DNA of 36,123 bases from the NCBI GenBank assembly GCA_947589015.1, contig CANPZF010000020.1, positions 1-36,123 of the forward strand. The letters are read 5' to 3'. Numbering within the stretch: position 1 is the first letter of the stretch; each line of letters starts with the position of its first letter. This DNA comes from an uncultured Clostridia bacterium (GTDB lineage Bacteria; Bacillota; Clostridia; TANB77; CAG-508). Below are positions 24,510 to 33,018 of the stretch, one piece after another. The position numbers and the translations under genes were made by a program. The notes under the pieces are model-generated. The model saw only the letters and a program-made list of their open reading frames with translations, did no database searches and had not been told where the DNA came from.

Positions 24510-26595
24510 TTGGAAAAAAATAGGCATGCCATGGATGATATAGTGAAAAAAATAAAAGAAAAAAATCAAGAAGCAGGTAGGAGATTGACATTAGAAGAAT
24601 TAATGACTTCTGATTTAAGGGGAAAACCAAAAGAAAACGGAATAGATAGATATATATTAGTCCATATTACAAATTATCAGCCTAAACATGACAAAATAAG
24701 AACAGTAGTTGAAAAAAATGTAAAAGAACAAAAAGTTATACAAAAAATAGGACTTATAGAATATCCTAAAACTAGGGATACGACTCACTTTACAGTAAAT
24801 GGAAAAGTAAATACCCATGGAAGTGGAAATTGGGATGAAAGAAAATATGCAGTTTTAGTTCCGCTAAAAGATTTTTTAATGGATCATAATGGAAAAATAC
24901 GGTTGCGCACATGTAGAAGATTTTTATGTAAGAGGTTCGGCAATATTGAATGAAAATACTTTTGTATTATGCCCAGAAACAGAAGCAGAAGAAATTTCAA
25001 TAGAAAATCCAAAATGTAATATAATACCTTATAAAGGAGAAAATGTTGTAGAATATGTGAATGCTTTTGTAGATTTTTTAGGATGTGATAGTAAATATAT
25101 AGCTGACCATGGAGTATTGAATGATAATGAAATGATATTTCAAGAAAGTTTATATTCTGTACTAAAAAATGAAGGAATCGATTTGTCAAAATTAGAAGAT
25201 AATCATTATACTAGCTATGATTGTTTTGTGGAACATATTTTAAGAGGTATATATAAAACAAGAGCTATATATGAAAGGGTCAAACAACAAAATTTGCCAG
25301 CAAATGAAATTGATGTGACATTGTATAGACAAGGTGAATTTAGTAATATGAAAAAACATGCTATGAAAATAGGGCTGGATTTTAAAGCAACTAAGAAGAA
25401 ATTACAAAAAGAGTTAATCCCATTAGGAATAAGTACATTACAACTTGACGATTTATCACATGAAAGGCGAGTACAAGAAAACTTTATAATAGAGAAGTTT
25501 TTAGGGAGTGATATATCGCAACAATACGAAGACAATATGGCGATTACGAATATAAAAAGAATAAATTGTATAATAGGCAAAATGCAAAAAGAAAAATTAT
25601 CATATGAATATGCACAATACTTTTTAAAATATGCGATATCTCATTTACGTGAAGATTTGGGAAAAAAAGGAGATTTATATAAAGAAGAAATAGAAGAAGA
25701 TGGAATAGATTGGAAAGAACATGTTCAAGAACTGAATAAATTGCTAATGCCATTAGGCTTAAGTTATTATGATTTTAGGGAAAAAAATGATGTTTCATTG
25801 TTATTAGAAACTATACAAGATGAATTTGCAATACAAGATATTTTAATGCAAAATGGATTGAAGGATAATCAGGAACAAGGAGACATTTTACTTAGAAATT
25901 TATGGAGAAAAAAACAAATAGATGAAATAATACAAAGAAAATATAAAGAATATTTAACAACAGATGAAGTGGGGAGTATACCATATTATATGGAGTATTC
26001 TAATAAGTTAGCTTATTATATTTCTAGAAGAATAAATATTGAATATAGAAGATATGTCGAAGAACAAGGATATAATTGGGGTGAATATTCAGTTTTATTA
26101 CAACAGGGATTGGTTGAAATTGGAATGAATTTAGAAGATTTTTTTAATTTTTATAGTGAAATGGAAGGAAAAGATTTGAAAGAAGAAGAAAAACAGAAAA
26201 TTTTACAAAAAGTACAAGATTCAAATCAATCTAAAATGCAAAAAATAGTAGATAAAAAATTAGATGAGGCTACAGAAATAAAAAATTGGGAAGATGAAAT
26301 TGGGTATACAACAGAACAGCTATTAAATCAAGGATTTACAGAAAGTGAAATAGAGGATTTATATACTAAATTTGATGATCAAACAGGACAAAAATTAGAT
26401 AGAAAATCAAGAGTACAACAAGCAATTAAAAATAAAAATTTAGGAAAACAAACAACGATAGAATCTTTAGTATGTAATGCTTTAGAAGATGAACCTGTTA
26501 TCAATGAAGAAGTATGCAATGCAGATATGATGGAAAGGAATCAAAGACATATGGAGAAAATGAAAGAAGGAGATGAAGTAAGTTTAAATGACTAG
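24510..26595 (+). pseudogene. large hypothetical protein broken by a frameshift
   Basis: A first frame from TTG 24510 (GAGG 8 bases upstream) runs to 24953 and contains GLIEYPKTRDTTHFTVNGK and HGSGNWDERKYAVLVPLKDF. After an extra C at 24900 the sensible frame moves: removing it gives one protein of about 694 aa that continues CAHVEDFYVRGSAILNENTF to 26595. The second frame alone is open from 24889. I do not recognise the family. The second half is helical and charged and has at least three related segments (LQKELIPLGISTLQLDDL, LNKLLMPLGLSYYDF, LLQQGLVEIGMNLEDFFNF). It has no signal peptide. It overlaps the next gene by 8 bases, so they share an operon. Confidence 0.65.
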
Positions 26596-27037
26596 CACAT
26601 ATGCTAAAGCATATACAGAAGTATTAGAAATTTTGAAATATTTACCAAGTGAGCAATATAAAAAAATACCTAAAGAAAAAATAGAATTTTATGAAAAATA
26701 CAAAGATACTAATTATGTTTGTAATTATGATAGTACTAAGACATTAAATGAACAAAATATTTTAAGAGAAACAAGAGCTATAATTATTTCAATATTTAGA
26801 GATTTTTTTGCAACAACTATTCAGAAGGAAAAATTAAAGAAAATATTATTAAATAATGAACAAAAATATCAACAAGAATTGAAAGAAAAACATAATTGGG
26901 ATAATATATTTGAAAAAAATAAAACCAAAATAAAACAAGATGAATTTGTAGAAAATAAAACAACAATGGTAGAATATAAAGAATCAATTTTTACTAAATT
27001 TATAAACAAAATAAAAAGAATATTTTTTAAAATTTAA
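26588..27037 (+). CDS. small hypothetical protein (149 aa)
   Basis: Family not recognised by name, though the start MTSTYAKAYTEVLEILKYLP recalls small proteins I associate with gut Clostridia. It is helical and lysine-rich: a conserved-looking segment YKKIPKEKIEFYEKYKDTNY, then LRETRAIIISIFRDFFATT, and a basic/hydrophobic tail (FTKFINKIKRIFFKI) that could be amphipathic. There is no clear membrane helix. It overlaps the broken upstream gene by 8 bases, with GGAG about 16 bases before the ATG, and ends 22 bases before the EndoQ-like gene. Confidence 0.7.
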   Translation: MTSTYAKAYTEVLEILKYLPSEQYKKIPKEKIEFYEKYKDTNYVCNYDSTKTLNEQNILRETRAIIISIFRDFFATTIQKEKLKKILLNNEQKYQQELKEKHNWDNIFEKNKTKIKQDEFVENKTTMVEYKESIFTKFINKIKRIFFKI

Positions 27038-27059
27038 TTAAAAATATGAGGAGAAGAAG

Positions 27060-28247
27060 ATGTACGAAATATTTGCAGATTTACATGTACACATAGGAAG
27101 AAGTGAAAAAGGAAAACCAATAAAAATAACAGCAGCAAAATCATTAAATTTTGCCAATATAGCAAAAGAATGTGCAGAAAGAAAAGGAATACAAGTAGTA
27201 GGAATTATTGATTGTGCATCACCATATGTAATAGAAGATATAGAGAATTTTTTAAAAACAGGAGATGCATATGAGTTAAAAGATGGAGGAATTATATACA
27301 AAGACAAAGTGTGTATACTTTTAGGAAGTGAAGTGGAAACTTCAGAAGAAGGAAGAAATGGAAAAGCAGGAAGTGCACATAATATATGCTTTTTTCCGCA
27401 TTTACAAGACGTAAAAAATTTTTCAAGAGAAATGAGTACACATGTAAAAAATATAACTTTAAGCACACAAAGGTCAAATGTATCAGGATATGATTTAATA
27501 GACATAGTAGAAAAATACAATGGAATTTTAATACCGGCACATGCTTTTACACCACATAAAAGTTATTATGGAAATTGTACAGATAGACTAGAAAACATTT
27601 TTAAAGAAAAATTTAATAAGATATTTGCTATAGAGTTAGGTTTAAGTTCAGATACATTTTTAGCTGATACAATATCAGAATTAGAGACAAGGACTTTTTT
27701 AACAAATTCAGATGCACATTCATTACCTAGAATTGCCAGAGAATATAATAAAATGTTAGTAGAAAATATATCATTTAAAGAAGTTGTAAAGGCACTAAAA
27801 AACGAAGATGGAAGAAAGATAATTGCAAATTATGGATTAGATCCTAAATTAGGAAAATATCACAGAACTTATTGTGATGACTGCGAAAAAACAATCGAAA
27901 CTAAAGAACCTGTAGAAATATGTCCAATATGTGGAGGAAAAAATATAACTTTTGGTGTTTTTGACAGAATAGAGCTAATTAAAGATAAGAAAGAAACAAA
28001 AAGTCCTAAGAATAGGCCACCATATATTTATCAAGTACCACTCGGATTTATTCCAGGAGTGGGAGGCAAAACTATAGATAAACTATTAAATACTTTTGAA
28101 ACAGAAATGAATATATTACATAAGTTGTCAAAGGATGATATTGAAGCCGTTGTAGGAGAAAAAGTAACAAATTATATAATAAATGCAAGAGAAGGGAAAA
28201 TGAAGGTACAAGCTGGAGGCGGAGGAAATTACGGAAAAATAGAATAA
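27060..28247 (+). CDS. endonuclease Q-like protein (PHP domain)
   Basis: 395 aa. An N-terminal PHP metal-dependent domain has DLHVHIGRSEKGKP near residue 7, the HNICFFPH segment, PAHAFTPHKSYYGN and TNSDAHSLPRIAREYN near residue 220. A four-Cys zinc site follows (CDDCEK, 16 bases of codons later CPICGG, about residues 278-301), then a helix-hairpin-helix region (YQVPLGFIPGVGGKTIDKLL). This order is that of EndoQ, which nicks DNA 5' of deaminated or abasic bases. GAGGAGAAG precedes the ATG. Repair context: dut, recN and addA are in the same window. Confidence 0.85.
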   Translation: MYEIFADLHVHIGRSEKGKPIKITAAKSLNFANIAKECAERKGIQVVGIIDCASPYVIEDIENFLKTGDAYELKDGGIIYKDKVCILLGSEVETSEEGRNGKAGSAHNICFFPHLQDVKNFSREMSTHVKNITLSTQRSNVSGYDLIDIVEKYNGILIPAHAFTPHKSYYGNCTDRLENIFKEKFNKIFAIELGLSSDTFLADTISELETRTFLTNSDAHSLPRIAREYNKMLVENISFKEVVKALKNEDGRKIIANYGLDPKLGKYHRTYCDDCEKTIETKEPVEICPICGGKNITFGVFDRIELIKDKKETKSPKNRPPYIYQVPLGFIPGVGGKTIDKLLNTFETEMNILHKLSKDDIEAVVGEKVTNYIINAREGKMKVQAGGGGNYGKIE

Positions 28248-28324
28248 TTATTAATAAAATAATGTTCTAAAAATCTCTTTATCGAATACACATTATGTAT
28301 AAAAGATAAGGAGTTTTATATAAT

Positions 28325-28963
28325 ATGAAAAAAAACAAACGATTAAAAATAAAAGAATTAATAAAAAGTCATATTACCAATAATGGAAAGGAATATATAA
28401 TTGTAGCTTTATTATTTATAATAGGAATATTTTTAGGTGTGTTATTTGTAAATAATATGCAAGGAGTACCTAAAGCAGAAGTTACGGATTATATAAATAA
28501 TTTTATAGAAAAGTTTAAAAACACAGAAAATATTAATAATATAAATTTGTTAAGAAGCAATATTATACAAAATGTTATTTTGGCTATAATAATATGGTTT
28601 TTTGGAACAACGGTTATAGGCTTACCAGTAGTTTTTGGAATTATTGGATATAGAGGATTTTGTTTAGGATACACAATATCTACAATTATTTCAATAATGG
28701 GGTTGCAAAAAGGGTTATTATTTGTGGCAATTAGTTTAATACCGCAAAGCATTATTGCAATTCCCACAATTTTAGCATTAGGTGTAAGTGGTTTTAAACT
28801 ATATAAATCCATAATGAAAGATAAGAGGAAAGAAAATATAAAAGTTGAAGTTGTAAGACACACAATATTTTCATTAATAATGTTAATAGCACTAAGTATA
28901 TCTTCAATTATAGAAATATTTGTATCAACACAAATTTTAAAAGTTACAATTAAATATTTTTAA
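28325..28963 (+). CDS. spoIIM: stage II sporulation protein M
   Basis: Membrane component of the SpoIIDMP machine that remodels peptidoglycan during engulfment of the forespore. 212 aa with about five hydrophobic segments (residues 25-42, 84-112, 118-128, 134-160, 180-203). The conserved loop GIIGYRGFCLGYTIS and the start of engulfment-type TM1 (YIIVALLFIIGIFLGVLF) fit the family. AAGGAG sits 11 bases before the ATG. Its position directly before xerD is a common arrangement in Firmicutes. Confidence 0.92.
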   Translation: MKKNKRLKIKELIKSHITNNGKEYIIVALLFIIGIFLGVLFVNNMQGVPKAEVTDYINNFIEKFKNTENINNINLLRSNIIQNVILAIIIWFFGTTVIGLPVVFGIIGYRGFCLGYTISTIISIMGLQKGLLFVAISLIPQSIIAIPTILALGVSGFKLYKSIMKDKRKENIKVEVVRHTIFSLIMLIALSISSIIEIFVSTQILKVTIKYF

Positions 28964-29044
28964 AATATGGATATTTTAGTATTTATATATAAATATTTAA
29001 TAATAAATAAGAGTAATTCATTATAAAAAATATATAAAAATGTA

Positions 29045-29073
29045 TTTACAATTTAAAAATTGTTTGGTATAAC
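29045..29073 (+). promoter_or_regulatory. promoter of xerD
   Basis: TTTACA (29045-29050), 17 bp, extended -10 TGGTATAAC (29065-29073), about 55 bp before the xerD start. Confidence 0.65.
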
Positions 29074-29128
29074 ATATATAGTTAATTTATGTAAATATAA
29101 TATTTAAGAATAGAGGTAGGTAAATTAG

Positions 29129-30010
29129 ATGGAGAGACAATTAAAATTATTTTTCAATTTTTTAGAGAATGATAAAAAATTATCAGATAATACATTACAA
29201 TCATATAAAAGAGATTTAAAACAATTTAGACAATATTTAGAAGCATGTGGTATACATTATAATAGAGCAAAAGAAGAAGATATAAGTGAATACATTAGAG
29301 AAATGCAAGAAGAAGGAAAGAAGCCATCAAGTATTTCGAGATGTATAGCATCAATAAGATCTTTTTATCAGTTTGTGTTAAAAAATAGGAAAATAAAAGT
29401 AGATCCAACTGCCAAAATTCAATCACCTAAAATAGAAAAAAGAGTACCTTGTATTTTAACATCTAAAGAGGTAGAGCTATTATTAAATCAACCAAAAAAT
29501 GTTGATTTAAAAGGAATTCGAGATAAAGCAATGTTAGAATTTGCTTATGCTACAGGAATGAGGGTAACAGAAATAATTTCTTTAAATATAGATGATGTAA
29601 ATTTAGAAGAAGGTTATGTTATCTGTAAAAATGGAGGTAAACAGCGTAATATTCCACTTGGAAATTTGTCTTTAAATGCATTATCAGAATATATAGAACG
29701 AGCTAGAGATATATTAATAAAAAATGAAGAAGAACAAGCACTTTTTGTCAACATAAATGGAGGAAGATTAACAAGACAAGGTTTTTGGAAAATTATAAAA
29801 TATTACAAAGAACAGGCTCACATAACAAAAGAGATTACTCCACATGTATTAAGACATTCTTTTGCAACACATCTTTTGCAAAATGGAGCAGATATAAAAG
29901 CAATTCAAACAATGTTAGGACATTCAGACATTTCTTCAACGCAGGTGTATATGCAATTTCAAGATGAAGGAATAAAAGATGTATATAAAAAAGCACATCC
30001 TAGAGCATAG
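29129..30010 (+). CDS. xerD: tyrosine recombinase XerD
   Basis: Site-specific recombinase that resolves chromosome dimers at dif. 293 aa, the normal Xer length. The N-terminal SAM-like DNA-binding domain covers about residues 1-100 (FLNFLENDKKLSDNTLQSYK). Catalytic residues are visible: Arg145 in ATGMRVTEI, His239 and Arg242 in HVLRHSFATHLLQNGAD, His265 in MLGHSDISSTQVYM and the nucleophile Tyr274. Position after spoIIM supports the chromosomal XerD/RipX role over a phage integrase. AGAGGTAGG precedes the ATG. A REP palindrome starts 11 bases after the stop. Confidence 0.93.
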   Translation: MERQLKLFFNFLENDKKLSDNTLQSYKRDLKQFRQYLEACGIHYNRAKEEDISEYIREMQEEGKKPSSISRCIASIRSFYQFVLKNRKIKVDPTAKIQSPKIEKRVPCILTSKEVELLLNQPKNVDLKGIRDKAMLEFAYATGMRVTEIISLNIDDVNLEEGYVICKNGGKQRNIPLGNLSLNALSEYIERARDILIKNEEEQALFVNINGGRLTRQGFWKIIKYYKEQAHITKEITPHVLRHSFATHLLQNGADIKAIQTMLGHSDISSTQVYMQFQDEGIKDVYKKAHPRA

Positions 30011-30021
30011 GATAATATATA

Positions 30022-30122
30022 GGTTGCCAATGGGGACGCTCTTTTTTGGCAACTTTATTGTTTAAATACAACATTATATTATTATCAAAAAAGTTGCCAA
30101 AAAAGAGCGTCCCCATTGGCAA
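30022..30122. repeat. REP-like long palindrome, copy 1
   Basis: Arms of about 34 bp (30023-30056 and 30089-30122) are inverted copies: GTTGCCAATGGGGACGCTC, then T-rich TTTTTTGGCAAC. Each arm also holds its own small inverted repeat TTGCCAA / TTGGCAA. The AT-rich centre is not shared with the second copy. It may also end xerD transcription. Same family as the tandem array at 11-136. Confidence 0.85.
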
Positions 30123-30129
30123 AAGCGAG

Positions 30130-31005
30130 ATGAAAAATATGAAAATAAAAAAAACATTGAAAATAGTGCTTACAGTAATTATAATAATGTTAACCATATT
30201 ATTATGTATAGCATCTTATTTTATATTTATTGATATAGAATCAAATACTATAAAAGAAGTAGAAAATAATTGCAATGTAGAAACTGAACAATTTATGGAT
30301 AGAAAAATATTTATAATGACACCTAAAGAAGGAACAACTAATAATAAAAAAATTCTATATTTTCATGGAGGGGCATATGTAGCAGAAACATCTAATGAAC
30401 ATTGGAAATTTTTATCAAAATTAGTAAATGAGACTAAATCAACGATAATTGTGCCAGACTATCCTTTGACACCTAAATATAATTATAAAGATGTATTTAG
30501 GATGGTGATACCATTATATAAAGAAATTATAGAGAAAGTAGATACAGATAATTTAATATTAATGGGAGATTCAGCAGGAGGAGGATTAAGTTTAGCTTTA
30601 TATGAAAAGTTAAATGAAGAAAAAGTAGAAGTGCCGAACAAAACTATATTAATTTCTCCTTGGCTAGATGTTAGATTAAATAATCAAGAAATACCTAAAT
30701 TTGAACCATATGACAAAGAATTAAATAAAGAAAATCTAAAACTAGCAGGGATTGCCTATGCTTCAGAAGATGGAATGGATAATTATTTAGTAAATCCTAT
30801 TGATGGTAATTTAGAAGGATTAAAAAATATAACTATATATATAGGCACAAATGATATTTTAAATCCTGATGTACATAAGTTAGAAGAAAACGCAAAAAAA
30901 GTGGGAAGCATTATAGATGTAAAAGAATATGAAGATAAGGGACATATATGGTTTATAAAAGAATGTGAGGTAACAGAATTAAGAGAAGAAATATTAGAGG
31001 AGTAA
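30130..31005 (+). CDS. alpha/beta hydrolase (HSL-type esterase), membrane-anchored
   Basis: 291 aa. A basic N-terminus and one hydrophobic segment (about residues 10-33, VLTVIIIMLTILLCIASYFIF) suggest a signal anchor with the enzyme outside the membrane. The hormone-sensitive-lipase-type oxyanion motif is FHGGAYV, the nucleophile elbow GDSAGGG, the acid IGTNDILNPD and the catalytic His GHIWF near the C-terminus. The substrate is not indicated. Neither ATG at 30130 nor the one at 30139 has a good ribosome site; the REP palindrome ends 7 bases upstream and may have displaced it. It leads the cluster esterase - micro-ORF - acyltransferase - membrane protein. Confidence 0.8.
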   Translation: MKNMKIKKTLKIVLTVIIIMLTILLCIASYFIFIDIESNTIKEVENNCNVETEQFMDRKIFIMTPKEGTTNNKKILYFHGGAYVAETSNEHWKFLSKLVNETKSTIIVPDYPLTPKYNYKDVFRMVIPLYKEIIEKVDTDNLILMGDSAGGGLSLALYEKLNEEKVEVPNKTILISPWLDVRLNNQEIPKFEPYDKELNKENLKLAGIAYASEDGMDNYLVNPIDGNLEGLKNITIYIGTNDILNPDVHKLEENAKKVGSIIDVKEYEDKGHIWFIKECEVTELREEILEE

Positions 31006-31061
31006 GGTTGAAAAATAATTACAATTTTTTTCCAACCAGATTTGTGCCTTAGAAAGGAATG
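31005..31061 (+). repeat. dispersed 57-bp element with a 14-codon micro-ORF, copy 2
   Basis: Second copy of the 3551 element. The micro-ORF at 31008-31052 (TTG start, MKNNYNFFPTRFVP, TAG) starts 2 bases after the esterase stop, with GAGGAG upstream. The only change from copy 1 within the shared block is TAC for TAT, silent. As in copy 1, AAAGGA after its stop abuts one ATG, and a second in-frame ATG stands 12 bases further on. Confidence 0.6.
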
Positions 31062-31070
31062 CAATTAATA

Positions 31071-32357
31071 ATGAAGGAAAAAAATTTTTATTGGAGAAAG
31101 TTAGACAATTCTGCAAAAATATTCCCAATTTCAACAGGCAAAAGATATAGTACAGTATTTAGATTATCAGTACTTCTGAAAGAAAAGGTAGAACCTAATA
31201 TTTTACAAGAAGCGTTAGTACAAACTTTACAAAAATACAAATTATTTAAAGTTAGGATGAAATCAGGATTTTTTTGGAATTATTTTGAACATAATACCAA
31301 AACACCTATTATTGAAGAAGAAAAAGAGTATCCATGTAAATATATAAATCCTAAAACTAATAATGATTACTTATTTAAAGTTACGTATTTTGATAAAAAA
31401 ATAAATATAGATATTTTTCACTCATTAACAGATGGAAATAGTGGCACAATGTTTTTTAAAGAAATAATATATACCTATTTAGAGTTATTACATCCAGAAG
31501 TTTTTTCTGATATGAACAGAAGGGTAAGAAAAATAGAACATGATACAGAAGATAGCTATATTAAAAATTACGACAAAAAAGCAAAGTCTAATGCATCTGG
31601 TAAAAAAGCATATGTATTAAAAGGAGAAAAAATAAAATTAGGAGCAATTTCTGCGATACATCAAATTATAGATTTAGATGATCTAAAAAAAGAATGTAAA
31701 AAATATGATGCGACAATAACACAATATTTAACGGCAGTATTAATTTTTTCGATATATGAAGAAAACTATAAAAAATCAAATGGAAAAAAACCTATAAAGG
31801 TATGTATACCAGTAAACTTGAAAAAGTATTTTCAATCAAAAACTATAACAAATTTCTTTTCTTATATTACGATAGAAGCGCAAATGAAAAAGGACAATTT
31901 AGATACATTTGAAAAAATAATAGAATTTGTAAAAAAAGATTTTAAAGAGAAATTAACACAAGAAGAACTAATAAAAACTATGTCAACAAATGTGAAAATA
32001 GGTAATAATCCATTTATAAGAATAATACCATTAACATTGAAGAAAACTATAGTTAGATTAAGTTATATAGAAATTAGAAAATATACTACAATTACATTTT
32101 CTAATATAGGCAGAATGGGAATTATAGGAGATTATAAGAACTATATAGAGTATTTTCTTATGTTAATTGCACCAGAGCCAGTAGAAAAAATAAAATGTTC
32201 TAGTTGCACATTTGAAAACAAATTAACTTTTACATTTACATCAATATTACAAAATAATGATATAGAAAAGAAATTTTATGAATTTTTAAAACAGAGAAAT
32301 ATAAAAGTACAAATAGAAAGTAATGGTGTTTTAGATGATATATCCACAGAAAATTAA
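31071..32357 (+). CDS. alcohol acetyltransferase / condensation-domain-like acyltransferase
   Basis: 428 aa of the chloramphenicol-acetyltransferase-like/condensation superfamily. The catalytic motif appears as FHSLTDGNSG near residue 116 (HxxxDG), and the second-domain segment with IPVNLKKYF and the late TITFSNIGRMG are typical of these two-lobed enzymes. No membrane segment is evident. I chose the ATG at 31071; the ATG at 31059 abuts the ribosome site, as in dut. It is followed by, and overlaps by 23 bases, a six-helix membrane protein, so the two are cotranslated. Together with the esterase it suggests acyl-ester metabolism; the substrate is unknown. Confidence 0.75.
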   Translation: MKEKNFYWRKLDNSAKIFPISTGKRYSTVFRLSVLLKEKVEPNILQEALVQTLQKYKLFKVRMKSGFFWNYFEHNTKTPIIEEEKEYPCKYINPKTNNDYLFKVTYFDKKINIDIFHSLTDGNSGTMFFKEIIYTYLELLHPEVFSDMNRRVRKIEHDTEDSYIKNYDKKAKSNASGKKAYVLKGEKIKLGAISAIHQIIDLDDLKKECKKYDATITQYLTAVLIFSIYEENYKKSNGKKPIKVCIPVNLKKYFQSKTITNFFSYITIEAQMKKDNLDTFEKIIEFVKKDFKEKLTQEELIKTMSTNVKIGNNPFIRIIPLTLKKTIVRLSYIEIRKYTTITFSNIGRMGIIGDYKNYIEYFLMLIAPEPVEKIKCSSCTFENKLTFTFTSILQNNDIEKKFYEFLKQRNIKVQIESNGVLDDISTEN

Positions 32358-32898
32358 TGCTAAGAAAAGTGATATAATTTTAAAAATATTGATAATATGC
32401 TCTGTCATATTAGGTGGCTTATTGGTTATGATAAACAAAATAACAACACCTAATATAAAATGGGCAGGGTATTGTAATGTAGGAATAATATATATATGGA
32501 TAACAGTTTTATATTCAGTTTATAAAAATGTTAATATAGCAGGACATGTATTACTTCACACCATAGCAATATCTGTACTAACAGTATATATAGATTATAG
32601 AACAGGATTTATGAAATGGTCTATTAATATATCAATACCAATAACTATAATAATAGCGAATGTAACAATGTTGATACTTACAATTGTAAGTTATAAAAAA
32701 TATATTAGATATGTAATATATCAGTTAATTATAATTTTATTTAGTATGTTGCCAATAGTGTTTCTGACAGAAAATATTGTAAAAAATCCAGCATTGAGTA
32801 TAATAGCTAGTGGCATATCTATACTAAATTTCTTGTTTTGTTTAATTTTCTGTGCAAATGAAATAAAGCAAGAAATAATAAGGAAATTTCATATATGA
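32335..32898 (+). CDS. six-helix membrane protein (DUF6320-like)
   Basis: 187 aa, mostly hydrophobic, with about six membrane helices (residues 15-33, 43-60, 66-86, 96-118, 126-145, 155-175). Proteins of this kind next to an alcohol-acetyltransferase-like gene are annotated DUF6320 as far as I recall; the zinc-ribbon N-terminus many of them carry is absent here. The start overlaps the acyltransferase end by 23 bases and there is no strong ribosome site, so translation is likely coupled. It may give membrane localisation to the acyltransferase. A REP palindrome starts at its stop. Confidence 0.65.
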   Translation: MIYPQKINAKKSDIILKILIICSVILGGLLVMINKITTPNIKWAGYCNVGIIYIWITVLYSVYKNVNIAGHVLLHTIAISVLTVYIDYRTGFMKWSINISIPITIIIANVTMLILTIVSYKKYIRYVIYQLIIILFSMLPIVFLTENIVKNPALSIIASGISILNFLFCLIFCANEIKQEIIRKFHI

Positions 32899-33001
32899 GG
32901 TTGCCAATGGGGACGCTCTTTTTTGGCAACTTTATTATTTAGGCATAATTATTATTATATTATTATTAAAGTTGCCAAAAAAGAGCGTCCCCATTGGCAA
33001 C
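32899..33001. repeat. REP-like long palindrome, copy 2
   Basis: Arms of 35 bp (32900-32934 and 32967-33001) are perfect inverted copies and match the arms of copy 1. The loop sequence differs. It starts directly after the membrane-protein stop and ends 17 bases before rlmN, so it may act as a terminator or insulator. Confidence 0.85.
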
Positions 33002-33018
33002 TAATGAGAGGATAAAAA

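Noticed and set aside
29129..30010. Phage or element integrase
   Set aside because: Length, motifs and position after spoIIM fit chromosomal XerD, and no phage genes or attachment-site repeats are nearby.
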